Shown here in pieces: positions 12,051-22,146 of a stretch of 64,000 bases of DNA (the first letter of the stretch is position 1; each line of letters opens with the position of its first letter). The DNA is taken from the NCBI GenBank assembly GCA_027625915.1, contig JANTQA010000015.1:12057001-12121000 (forward strand). Direction: 5' to 3'. The position numbers and the translations under genes are program-made. This stretch comes from Anaeramoeba flamelloides. Taxonomy: Eukaryota; Metamonada; Anaeramoebidae. The notes beneath the pieces are model-generated. The model did not search any database, was not told the origin of the DNA, and saw only the letters and a program-made list of their open reading frames with translations.

Positions 12051-12582
12051 AAATTATTCCATTTGTAGTAAATAATAAATTTGTTATAATAGGTTATCTC
12101 AAAGCATAAATTTGAGGATTGAAGCGAAAAATTATGATATCCTGTTTGACTTTTTTGAAATTGAAAAACAAATAGATACAAAAACTTGTATTAATCAGGA
12201 TCTTCAATTTCCAAAATTGGAAAAATCTCAGTTTTAAACAATTCAAAAAAAAAGATTGAAAGGTACTTTTAAATTTTAGTAATTTCTTTTCTTTCGAAAA
12301 TTTAATTTTTGTCTTTGTTTCTTTCAAAAAAAAAAAATATCTGATGGTATGTAAGAGTCTTTGAAAATGTTATATTATGATAGAAATTGAATTTTATTAG
12401 AGGTAAATAGTTTATATGTCTTATAAATTTTCACAGTAGGTAAAGAACTGCTTTACTTAAATTTTTATTGAATAATAAAATTACAATAAATAAAATAATT
12501 TTTTCCGTTTCAATATCCAAAAAAATATATAATTGGAATCACAAAACCTTATACAAAAAAAAAATCGTGGTTTTTTCAGTAG

Positions 12583-12619
<37 letters not shown>

Positions 12620-13849
12620 AAAAAGAAGTCAGGATATCATTTTTAATTTTTGATATTTGTAAAATTTACCGTGATCAAAATAATTCTTTCTCAACAACTA
12701 TAATCAGTGTTTCAAAATATAATCCCTGCTTTGTTTTATTCTTGTTACAAGTTACAACCAAATCACCACATAGTTGAATACCCAAGTTCAAATCAATTTT
12801 GAAGGTAAAAAACTGATATTTTCAGTGAATTTTAAATTATTCATGCATTTTTTTAAAAATTTATATTATAATTTTTTCAATTTTTTTTGAAAATTTTTTG
12901 TTTTTTTGATGAATAAAATTTTTAGAAATATTTACGCTATTTTTAGAGATAAATTTTTCATTTGATCCTTCATTTTTAGAATTTCTTTTTAAATAATAGA
13001 ATTTTGTGAAATCAATAGCACGTTTGCTTATAGTTTGTTATCAGTTTCATGATATGTTAATGTATAGGTATTTTATAACAAAAAAACACACTTTTGATTT
13101 TGAAATATGTTTTCAACTTTTCGAACACTTTATTTTGACAACAGTAGACTACAAGGAAATTTTTTTCAAAAAAAAATCTCTAAATTTTGTATTTTTGAAA
13201 TACACTCATATAATAAACATTATTATACATAACAATTTTCAATGAGGTTTACAACTTTAATAGATATTAATAGGAATTGAAAAAAAAATGAAATTTTTCA
13301 GTAATATTTTTTTCATTTTTAATTGCAAAATTTTTGAATTTTTTAATTGACTTAGTAGAAAGATAATTTTCAAGTATTTTTTTAATAGTCTAAAAGGAAA
13401 CATATTTTTCAATTTGAAAATAGCACAAAATATTTCAATCAAAAGATATTGCTAAATTAAATTGAAAATCTGATTTTTTATCTGTTTTTCGAATATTTTT
13501 TATCATTTTATTTTTTTTCCATGTTTGAGTTTTTATATACTTTCCCGGTTTTTTTCTGTAAATTGCTTTAACATATATTCTTTTTTCAATCTTAATGTTC
13601 AATCAAAAATTAATTCATTTCAACTTTTTCCAATAAAAAAATACCCTGAAAATGGGGTTTTTTTTCAAAAGTAGGTATTTTTGAAAAGGGGGGTATTCAG
13701 ATTTCCATGAGTTTAATAGCTATCCCTTTTTTATTACATAAAATTATGATAAATTTGAAAAAATAATTTATAAAAGAAGTAGTACTGAAATCCAATGTAT
13801 AGTTTAGGCTAACTTTAATTTTCGGTATTTAAATTTTCCTTGTAGTGTA
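12051..13849. other. Gene-free AT-rich stretch
   Basis: No gene is recognised. Apparent ORFs near 12094-12653 and 13006-13442 are rich in Phe, Lys, Ile and Asn from homopolymers and have no family signature. A poly-A run of about 25 lies near 12590-12613. Confidence 0.5.
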
Positions 13850-14007
13850 AAATGAAGTCATATTGTTAAACTCAACAAATATTTAATGAACCTGTAATAA
13901 ACTTCAATAAAGTTCACCAAAGTGGGGTTTCTATAGAGTACTCATTTAATTATTTGATAACCAAAGTAGATATACTTGTATTTTGAAAAAAAAAATAGAG
14001 TTTGATT

Positions 14008-14640
14008 ATCGTGGAAAAAAAGTGAAAAACAGTTTTTAATTGGGAAGATTACTGAAAATGAAAAGTAAGATCAATTAAAAAAGAATAAAGAAATAAATAA
14101 ATAAAGACAAAATGAAGTATTCAGTACAACAACAGTTTTTTTAATACTATCTTTTCGTATGGATATATCTTTGATTGATCAATTATTAAAAATTTTTTCA
14201 AAAAATTGACTATTTTTGTGATCTCCAAAACTACACAAATAATTTCGATAAGAAAGTAGATTTATGTTCATTGCAAAATAAAAAGATCAAAATTTTCATT
14301 CAGCATTTCCAAAAAAAATCACAACAATTATATCAAATCTGGAACAATTATATCAAAGGCTCTAATTCTCAAAGGTAAGTTAATAATTTAAGCTGGTTTT
14401 AAGAATTAAAAATTTGATATAATTGTTGTGATTGTTTTTGGAAATGCTGAATGAAAAGTTGGTTCCATTTATTTTGAAACAAAGAGTAAATTGTATTTGT
14501 TGGATTGATTGAAAATAATATTATGGATTATTATTTGAAGTTAATTGGTTTCTTCTTTTTTATTGATTTTACTTTTCATTTTCAGTAATGTTCCCAATTA
14601 AAAACAATGTTGAACTTTTTTTTCAAATGGTTATCGGGGT
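14008..14640. mobile_element. Family E foldback MITE, copy 2, itself interrupted by F
   Basis: Ends carry GTGGAAAAAAAGTGAAAA and TTTTTAATTGGGAAGATTAC on the left; the right has TTCAGTAATGTTCCCAATTA. The internal AACAGTTTTTTTAATACTAT and ATCTCCAAAACTAC blocks match copy 1. It contains a whole F element. Confidence 0.7.
14271..14484. mobile_element. Family F MITE nested in family E copy 2
   Basis: About 215 bp. The left end is TTGCAAAATAAAAAGATC then TTTTCATTCAGCATTTCC; the right end has GGAAATGCTGAATGAAAA and ATTTTGAAAC. An extra inner inverted pair is specific to this copy: CACAACAATTATATCAAA and its reverse complement TTTGATATAATTGTTGTG. Confidence 0.7.
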
Positions 14641-14923
14641 TTGTTATGAGTTTGGAAAATCATCACTTTTATTCTTATTTTTTGTTGATTGGTTGAATAG
14701 TGTTCTGAACATGTGTAATTTAATTATTCAACATTCTCAAAAGTGGTATATATTATAATTTTAAAAGTTTGATTCTGAAATAAAAGAATTGATTTTGATT
14801 GGTTACAAAACAATTCACCGAAAAAACCAATTAATACTGATCTACAGACTTAAATTCATTACCTAAGTTTTATACAAAATTCTAAAAAAGTCTTTTCAAA
14901 ATTGTGTTGTTTAGAGAGGTTAT

Positions 14924-15148
14924 TTGGCTGTCATTTGTCTTTTATTGTATCAAAAAATATTTGAAATGAAAATTCTTCTTTTTTCATTCTTGTTATTCCT
15001 TACTTTGATTAGGTTTCAGCAGACGGAAATGTGTTTTGGCAATTGTTGTTGTAATTCAAAGAATTACAATGGTATTGAAAAGGGAAGGTTTTCTTTGTCA
15101 CTTCTAAAAATCCCACAAAAATTGAGTAATACTAATAAATTCAAATAG
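14924..15148 (+). CDS. Possible small secreted cysteine-containing peptide, unrecognised
   Basis: A 74-codon ORF. From the internal Met at codon 15 it begins MKILLFSFLLFLTLI, which looks like a signal peptide (basic residue, then about 13 hydrophobic residues). A short region with MCFGNCCCNSKNYNG follows, giving four Cys in the mature part, then a Lys/Leu/Asn-rich tail. No family is recognised. It lies alone in a gene desert, AT-rich DNA makes Leu/Phe runs by chance, and there is no splice or neighbour support. Kept only as a low-confidence candidate. Confidence 0.2.
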   Translation: MAVICLLLYQKIFEMKILLFSFLLFLTLIRFQQTEMCFGNCCCNSKNYNGIEKGRFSLSLLKIPQKLSNTNKFK

Positions 15149-15907
15149 GTGCCTGAAACTTTTTTCCCACAAGCTTTGAAGAAAGCATTTTATTGCTTCA
15201 AATCTTCAGTGGCTTTATAAAAGTAATTGATCTTCAAAATATTCCTACTAAAGAACGTTTGAAAAGTTGAGTTGGTAGATTTACAAAAATGGAAATAGAA
15301 TAAAAAGTTTATTGCGTGTGTTCGAATTTATCAGAATAAAATCTAAAACTCTCCCTCAAAAGCTTATTTGTTTGATAAAAGTTTGCAAAATATAATCAGA
15401 ATCTCATTCCTTGTTTCAGAAAATAGATTAACGAATAGACTCTTCAACCTTTATAATTGAATTGGCTTGGAAATATTGTTCAAAATTGTGTGAAATTGTA
15501 AACAGAAAAGTTGAAATGGGAATCAAAAAAAAAGTAACTTTTTTCAAGTTGTGAGTATTCAAAATTCATAAAACACATTATAAAGACAGAGAACCAAATA
15601 ATTAACCAAATTAGTTTCAATCAGAATCATAACAATTGTAATTACGTAATTAAAAAAGAAATAGATCAATTGAGATAAGCGGTGAAATAAATCTAACCAA
15701 CGTACTTTCAATTCTTTGTTTTATCACTTCTAAATCTTCTTTTTAAACAAATTCTCAAAAGAAAGCAATCATTTTTTTATTATTTTCGGATAATGAAAAA
15801 ATCATATTGCGGGTTTTGATAAGAACTTGTTTCTTCCATTCAGTCTGTGCTGTGGTTTACACCATAAATTCATATTGCACAAGTTGGCAAAATTCGCAAC
15901 AGACAAG

Positions 15908-16195
15908 TTAAGGTTGAGGATCTTCATGATACTCCTTTAGCTGCTTTCTTGATTCCAGATCACCTTTTATACTCTTTTTAGGGTCATTATAAAGGGGACT
16001 AACCCAAGAATGAACATTTCTATTTTTTAAATCATTTTCAAAATATTTTTTTGTCTTTTCTTTTTTTAATTTTCACTTTTTATTACTTTTTTTTGTTAAC
16101 TCAAATCTTTATAACACAACCTCCTTAATTCAAGAGTAAATTTGTTAAAATCCAATTGATCAAATTTTAAATTTATCCGACAAGTTGAAGACAAA
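15908..16195 (-). pseudogene. Coding-like stretch, unrecognised protein fragment
   Basis: On the minus strand 16072-15910 is open for about 55 codons and reads like real protein, with balanced residues including VHSWVSPLYNDPKK and RKQLKEYHEDPQP before a TAA. Just upstream, in another frame, a second protein-like stretch ends KFTLELRRLCYKDL, and GT/AG sites could join the two. No start codon is found and no family is recognised. It may be two exons of an unfinished model or a decayed gene. The frame continues after the TAA with only one further stop for about 50 codons, which favours decay. Confidence 0.3.
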
Positions 16196-16309
16196 GAGCC
16201 CAAAAAAAGAAAATTATATAAAGTTTATAATTACAAAGTTGAAATCATTTTATTATTTTTTCTCATTAAAAAGTAACAAGATTGTAGAATTGAAATAAAA
16301 TAATTAGTT

Positions 16310-16880
16310 TTTTTTAAGGGTACAGTCATTATGAGTAAATAAATTACCTTTGAGATGTAATAAAGAATGCTTAGCGATTTTTATAAACACCGAACACTTA
16401 ACAAAAACGATACAACATGCGAGATAAGATCGATCTCCAAAAATACAATTTGTTGCAAAATAAGAGGAACAAAATTTTCATTCAGCTTTTCAAAAAAGAT
16501 TTTAAAAATCTTTGAGTAAAATTTCAAATTTAGAATTCTTAAAACCAGCTTAAATTATTAATTTTCTCTATTAAAAATTGAGACTTTTAATGATTTCTTT
16601 TAATTCTTGGAAATGGTTTATTTTGGAAAGCTGAATGAACATTTTGATCTTTTTATTTTCCAATTAACAGTAAACAAATCAAAAACTAGTAAATTTTTAG
16701 AAAAAATCGTCAAAGAGTAACACTTTTTTAGAAATTTGAATTATTGTGATATATCATTATGAAAATAGCAGTTGTATTAGTTTTGAAGTGTTTATCGTTG
16801 ACATTTTTTGTATATATCTAAGATTTTTTTTTTCATTTTTTTAAAATCTCAAATAAGTTATTTTCGCATCAAGTGTGTTA
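16310..16880. mobile_element. Family G repeat, degraded, split by a family F insert
   Basis: Starts with AAGGGTACAGTCATTATGAG, comparable to GGGGTCGAGTCATAAGGGG at 43488. A GATCTCCAAAA block, an F insert, then a TAGTTTTGAAGTGT block and a tail containing TCTCAAATAAGTTATTTT follow, in the same order as in the other G copies. Confidence 0.5.
16449..16678. mobile_element. Family F MITE nested in family G
   Basis: About 230 bp. The left end has TTGTTGCAAAATAAGAGGAA then TTTTCATTCAGCTTTTC; the right end has GGAAAGCTGAATGAACATTT then TGATCTTTTTATTTTCC. The core holds AAAACCAGCTTAAATTATTA. It is the cleanest full-length F copy. Confidence 0.75.
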
Positions 16881-17236
16881 CCAAATCCTTCTGTTTCCAA
16901 ATACTATTTATTGCAAAATTCATGAAACCAACTTTTTATACTACTTTCCAAAATTATATTATATAAATCATGTTAATTTTCGTATTAATTCACAAAAATA
17001 TATTTTCTATCAGGATTATTCAATTTTTAATAATTGAGTTTTGGTTGAATGATCATTTCATTGGAAGGGTGCCTAGATCTCTTTTTTGAATATCTAATTA
17101 TTTTTAATTCTATTATTATTGATTATTTTGTAATATTAGATAATAATGTGGAGTGAAGATGTAGTAAATTGTATATCTTTTTTTGTCTTTAGTTTATTTT
17201 CAGAGATATTAATAATAAAATAAAAATAATATGATT

Positions 17237-17410
17237 TTGTCAATAGGATAATGTAATTTTCATTTAGCTTTCCCAAAAACAGAGTTTATTAAATCCTGAA
17301 AATTTTCAAATTTTTAATTCCAAAACCAGCTTCAATTATTGATTTTCCTTGGAGAATTGGGGGACTTTGATGGCTTATTTTATTTCTCGGGGATTACTAG
17401 AATGAAAAAA
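17237..17410. mobile_element. Family F MITE, right end missing
   Basis: The left end (ATTTTCATTTAGCTTTCCC) and the core AAAACCAGCTTCAATTATTG and GAGAATTGGGGGACTTTGA are present. The right inverted end is not seen. A lone right end lies at 18742-18800 (TTTGGAAAGCTGAATGAAAA). Confidence 0.55.
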
Positions 17411-17754
17411 TAAAATTGAAAAAAAAAGGGTTAGACAAAACTATAACCACAATTATCATTTCATCCTTGTTTACTCGTGTTTATTCAAAATATAATCGAC
17501 AATCCAGTTCTTAACAATCTATAAGCTGTTGTGTTTATTGTTGTTAATAGTAATACTATTTTAAAATTCTCGTCGAGGAAAAAAAGTCTTTTTTCAGAGT
17601 TAAAATTTTCCAATGGATATGACAATGAATTTTCCTGGAAATCAACTTTAGAATATTTTTTTGAAGAGGTAATAACGTATAGTTTTGAAAACACTTATAT
17701 CATCTAAAAAAAAAGACACAAATTCTTGAAAAAAATAACTGATGATAAATATTG

Positions 17755-18200
17755 AAAGTGTCTGCCAAGTGCCTAGCTTTTTCATAATTCCAAAAAAAAT
17801 GAGTAAAATCCAAGGTTTTACTCAATTCTTTTAAATTCTGTAAATTATAACGATACTTTTTATTACTCTATTATATAAAAAGAAAATTTCTGAATTTTTC
17901 TGCTCATAACAAAAATTAAAAAAACACAAACAAAAAGTGTCTTAGTTTTTATTCATCAGGTTTATTAGCCTTAGTGGATAATAAATTTATCTTTGAGTCT
18001 TTAATAAGATTCCTAAATAAAAATTTAGGAATCCAGAAACACAAGAGGGGCCAATACCCCCCCCCTTAATAATAATAAATAAATAAAAGTGACCTAGTTT
18101 TTTTTTTACTTTTTGTAATTTACAGAAATTTTAAAGAATTTTTAGGTTCATTTCAAAATTTAAAAAAAACCAACCGAAAATCAAAAAATAAAATATTTTT
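17755..18200. repeat. Family D hairpin-repeat fragment
   Basis: Has CTGCCAAGTGCCTAGCTTTT, a GAGTAAAATCCAAGGTTTTACTC hairpin region (about 17801-17822), CAATTCTTTTAAATTCTG, and near 18090 a CCTAGTTTTTTTTTTACTTT block with the inverted partner AAAAAAAACCAACCGAAAAT. Confidence 0.5.
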
Positions 18201-18343
18201 TCCAATTTAAAAGAACAAATAATTCTTTAATAGTCCAAATAATTGATTCCCTGTTTAAATGATATTCATCAGACTTCAAATACTTTTGGAATATAATAAA
18301 ATGATCTTCTAGCTCTGAAGAAAAAATTTTTCAGATTTTTTGA

Positions 18344-18541
18344 TACACTCAGTTCCAAATTTAAAGCTCAAACTTCAACGGAATTTAAGGTACAATAAAA
18401 ATCTCAAATTAAGGCACAAAATTCAGATTCTAGGAAAATAATTTGTAAAAAAAAATTTTCAAATTTTGTGCCTTAATTTGAGATTTTTTTGTGCCTTAAA
18501 TTTCTTTGAAAGACTGTGCTTTAAATTTGGAACTTACTGTA
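18344..18541. mobile_element. Tc1/mariner-like MITE (TACAGTCAGTTCC family), copy 1
   Basis: 198 bp flanked by TA on both sides. The ends are CACTCAGTTCCAAATTTAAA and GGAACTTACTG. The arms repeat the words AAGGCACAAA and GTGCCTTAAATTT in inverted order, so the element folds almost completely. TA ends beginning CA(G/C)T fit non-autonomous Tc1/mariner elements. Close relatives are at 52312-52510 and 52766-52968. Confidence 0.8.
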
Positions 18542-19307
18542 TTAAATTGAAAAAAAAATATTAAGAGAAGCGGGGAAATTCGATTCCCCAAATTAAATTG
18601 TAAAATATGTTTAATAAAATTTTTTGATCAAAGATCTTTTATTAACTAATAGTGCTTATTAAAATTGAAGTTATTAAAAAGGGTAAAATTAGCAAATATT
18701 TAATTTTTTTTAGAAAAAATTTTTTCAATGATTGTGATATATCATTTTTTTGGAAAGCTGAATGAAAAATTTTGATCTTTTTATTATGAAATTAACAGTA
18801 GCAACAGAAAAGTTCTAATATTTTTTATTATTTGTAAAACTATTTCGAAGCCAAGAACAACAAAGAACCAATACAATTTTGAATAAACTATCATATATTT
18901 CATTTTCGGTGTGTATTATGTTGTTTCTGCCTTAAACATTTTAAAATGAGTTCTTTCAAAATTAAAACAAATATAAATCAAAAGAAAAAACTTTACAATT
19001 AAAAAGGAATATCTGTAATTTGGATTCTTTTAAAAGCTTTGGGAAAAAAAATAAAAATTTTGTTCTCGATCTTAAATTTTTGACAAAGTATTTTTATGAA
19101 AAATAAAAATAAAAATAAAAATAAAAATAAAAAGAAAAAGAAAAATAAAAAGAAAAAGATAAAAATAAAAATAAAATTTCAAAAAAAGCAAGTGTGATCA
19201 AATTTGTTACTCTTTATTTATTTCATTTGTTTTGTATAATGTTTTTTAAGTGTTTCGAAAAAAGTAAATTATTTTTGTTTGGTTTATTGCTTTATGAATT
19301 TCTGAAT
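18542..19307. other. Gene-free flank with family F right end and AAAAT satellite
   Basis: Contains a lone family F right end (18742-18800) and an (AAAAT)n tract (19099-19178). It also includes the presumed 3' untranslated and terminator region of RPLP2. No gene was seen. Confidence 0.5.
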
Positions 19308-19649
19308 TTAATCAAAAAGACCACCACCAAACATATCGTCATCAGATTCTGATTCAGATTCTGGTTCTGGTTCTGGCTCTGGTTCTTCTTCTTTTTCTTC
19401 TTCTTTCTTTTCGCTGCTTCCACCAGATCCGCCCATGCCTCCCATAGGAAGAGATCCCATTTGGAGTTTTCCTGCATTGATGACATCAAAAATGTTTTTT
19501 CCTTTCATTAAACCAACAAATTTTTCAATTCGTCCGTCTTTGTCAGAGTCATCAATTCCTGCTGCCTTGAAGACGTTTTTGATGTCTTCAACACCTGGAG
19601 TTTCATTTCCTCCCATGACACAAAGTAAGTAAGCTGTAATTACACGCAT
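19308..19649 (-). CDS. RPLP2: 60S acidic ribosomal protein P2
   Basis: Component of the ribosomal stalk, where P1/P2 dimers on P0 recruit translational GTPases. 113 aa, intronless, about the family's normal length. The start MRVITAYLLCVMGGNETP matches the P2 N-terminus (MRYVASYLLA.LGGN). It is followed by GIDDSDKDGRIEKFVGLMKGKNIFDVI, a Gly/Met-rich hinge, a Glu/Lys and Glu-Pro/Glu-Ser acidic run, and the stalk tail SDDDMFGGGLFD. The tail differs slightly from the usual DDDMGFGLFD, because Phe precedes the Gly run. TAA stop. An acidic-tail gene at 35464-35697 shares the LFD ending. The call is secure. Confidence 0.96.
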   Translation of the reverse strand: MRVITAYLLCVMGGNETPGVEDIKNVFKAAGIDDSDKDGRIEKFVGLMKGKNIFDVINAGKLQMGSLPMGGMGGSGGSSEKKEEEKEEEPEPEPEPESESESDDDMFGGGLFD

Positions 19650-21174
19650 TGATAAAAAATTTTTGTGAAGATCTTTTGATTTGAATTGTTTTTAAAAGAA
19701 AAGCAAAAATTAAAAATAAAAGGTAAAAAAGCAAAAGAACAAATTTTTTTGTTATTTTTTGAAAAAGAAAAGAAGAAGAAAAAAAGTCATTGGTTAAATT
19801 GTTGAAAAGTAAATTGGGAAATCATTTATCAGATTAATTTCAATAATAAAATAAATAAAAAAGAAAATTACTTGTCTATTTATAAAAATAGTAAAAAAAA
19901 TGAAAACTGAAATTCTGGATTTTTTCTATTATTTTCAAAGTTGAAGAAATCATGAAAATTCAAGATTGTGTAACACCCAAACACCTCAAAAAAGCACAAT
20001 AGGCAATAAGATAAAAAAACTGATTCTCATAACAAGATTTAAGATTTCGTTCAAGTATTTGAAATTAGATTGGGATAAGAGAATGGCTGATTAACATGGA
20101 TATTTATTTTTTTAATTATGAAATATTCCTCTCATTTAGAATTCATAATTGGACAAAAATATACACAAATGTCACAACAAAAAAGAACTACACAAAGAAA
20201 TCGATAACAGAAAGAACTGTCTAGTTCTTTGAAAACTCGATTTGTAAAAGTTTATTCGGGAAGAAAAGGGAAAGGAAAAAAAGTGAAAATAATTTCTATT
20301 TTGTTAATCAAATACCAGGAAAACGTTTTTGGACTTTCAATAGAAAAATATTGATGTTGAATACACAATAACTATACAAAATCATTGTAAAAGAAACCCA
20401 CCTTCTTCATTCTGCTTCCATTTCTCTCAAGATTTATACACTTTGTAAAATTTAAGCAACAAAGTGAAAGTCTCATCATTATAAAGTAAAAAAAACCTAA
20501 CGGAAAACACCTGTCAAGAATTCATCAGAAAATACCTTAAAAACGAAACCCTGAATTAGTTGAAAGAAATCTTAGGAAACGATGAGAATACCTTACTACC
20601 TAATTTTCCACAAATGCCAAAATATAAACAAAGAGCTTAGTCTCAAAGCAAAACCTTTTTCGAGTGAACTTTACTCTGTTTTTTGCTTTATAAAGGAAAT
20701 AGTACAATACAATTTTCGTTTTTTTGTACGTGAAAATGTGGAAATATATAATCTCTGGATATTTTATCTCCTTATTTGTTACTTCTTGACTATTTAAACA
20801 ATTAATCCAACTATTAAAACAACATTCTTTTTGAAACAGAAGAAATTTTTATTGATTCAACTTACAAATATTAAAAAAAACACAGACAACAAATCAGAGT
20901 TAATATGAATTGATTAGAATACCATTCGTTTTAAAAGGATTTTTATTATTTGGCAAATTACAATAAAACAAAAATAGTTAAAAGTTGTTTTTCTGAAATC
21001 TCACAAAATTTGTAAAAGTATTTTAAAATGATTCCTAAAATGAACCAGGTTTTGGATACAATGTACAAAAAATAAGATAATATTATTTCTTTAATTCACA
21101 AAATGCTAATTTACAAAATATGATATTTATTTTTTTTACAAAACGACAAAACTGATTTGTAGTCAACAATTCAA
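19650..21174. promoter_or_regulatory. Divergent intergenic region, RPLP2 / RhoGAP
   Basis: The shared 5' flank of two diverging genes, visibly less AT-rich than the repeat deserts. It holds a copy of a GAAGTGAAAATT-type motif (about 20262-20335) also found near other genes. Short protein-like reading frames near 20160-20330 and 20582-20797 have stops and no recognisable family, so I do not call them. No TATA box can be assigned. Confidence 0.4.
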
Positions 21175-22146
21175 ATGCTAAAAACAATAGAAATTTCAAA
21201 ACCACAAACCACTCTTCCAGACCCAAACACACAAGACAATAGCCTCGATTCACCAAAGCACCCCTTAATAATTGAAGATCCTTTTCATTACCAAAAGGAT
21301 TGTTTAGAGGCACAACCAGAACTTTTTGAAGATCCACAAACGCTGCTTTTAAAACGTCTCTTAGAGCAAGCTGAGAATTTGAATTGCCAAACAAACACTA
21401 CAGAACTGAAAGCAATTCCAACTGGATGTTCAACTGAGGTGACGTTCAATCAACAAACAAATAATCTTAATCAAAAAAAACAAGAAAAAAAGAAAAAACC
21501 AAAAAACAAAAAAAACCTATTTGGGAAAAAGATCAAAAAAAAAAAAAAGATTGTAAAAAAAAAGCTCAATGAAACCCAAATATTTGGTGTGCCTCTCGAA
21601 AAGGTACTCCAGCGTGATTCCCGATCAAATTACTCAGCACCAAAGCTCGTTGAAGAATGTATTCTCTTTTTGGAATGTGAGGGAATAGAGAGCGAAGGCC
21701 TTTACCGTATCAATGGCTCTGTGGAGAAGAGAGATGAATTAAAGAAGCAATATAATCTAGGGAGGTGTGTCTGTTTTGAGAGCATTAGTAACTTGGACAC
21801 TGTTGCCTCTTTGATTAAACTGTTTCTTCGCGAGATACCTGATCACGTTTTTGGCCCCAAGAATTGCAAAATCATTGAGAAACTTTCCAAAATGGACGAC
21901 AACAATGATCGGCTGGAATATTTCTCAGAAATCCTTCCTCAAATCCCTCTTCCAAATTTTTCATTATTATATTTGCTTATGCCCCATCTCAAAAGAGTCT
22001 CAGAAAAATCAGACACCAATAAAATGACTGCCTATAATTTGTCAATTGTCTTTTCCCCTACCCTGAGAATCCCTGGAGATATTGTTGCCTTTATGATCCA
22101 AAATTGGGATGAAATCATTTTTGGAATAAAGGATTATGGCCCTTAA
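21175..22146 (+). CDS. RhoGAP domain protein
   Basis: Predicted GTPase-activating protein for Rho/Rac-family GTPases. 323 aa in one exon, TAA stop. Residues 1-95 are polar with no known domain. 100-132 is a very Lys-rich segment, which could act as a nuclear or membrane-binding patch. 136-320 is the RhoGAP domain, starting IFGVPLEKVLQRD. The arginine finger is R178 in EGLYRINGS, followed by LDTVASLIKLFLREIP and the helix NKMTAYNLSIVFSPTL, whose Asn is normally part of the active site. Both catalytic marks are intact. The domain runs to the C-terminus and no second domain is visible, so the exact orthologue cannot be named. Confidence 0.9.
   Translation: MLKTIEISKPQTTLPDPNTQDNSLDSPKHPLIIEDPFHYQKDCLEAQPELFEDPQTLLLKRLLEQAENLNCQTNTTELKAIPTGCSTEVTFNQQTNNLNQKKQEKKKKPKNKKNLFGKKIKKKKKIVKKKLNETQIFGVPLEKVLQRDSRSNYSAPKLVEECILFLECEGIESEGLYRINGSVEKRDELKKQYNLGRCVCFESISNLDTVASLIKLFLREIPDHVFGPKNCKIIEKLSKMDDNNDRLEYFSEILPQIPLPNFSLLYLLMPHLKRVSEKSDTNKMTAYNLSIVFSPTLRIPGDIVAFMIQNWDEIIFGIKDYGP

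Larger units (their letters stand above)
13850..14790. mobile_element. Family M repeat split by a nested E element
   Basis: The outer parts (13850-14007 and 14641-14790) align with the uninterrupted sequence at about 40290-40640. Shared blocks are TAATAAACTTCAATAAAG versus TAATAAACCTACCTAAAG, a GGGGT..CTATAGAGTACTC block, and GAGTTTGGAAAATCATCA versus GAGTTTGGAAAATGATAA. The 40-kb copy therefore acts as an empty-site reference for the E insertion. Confidence 0.6.
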
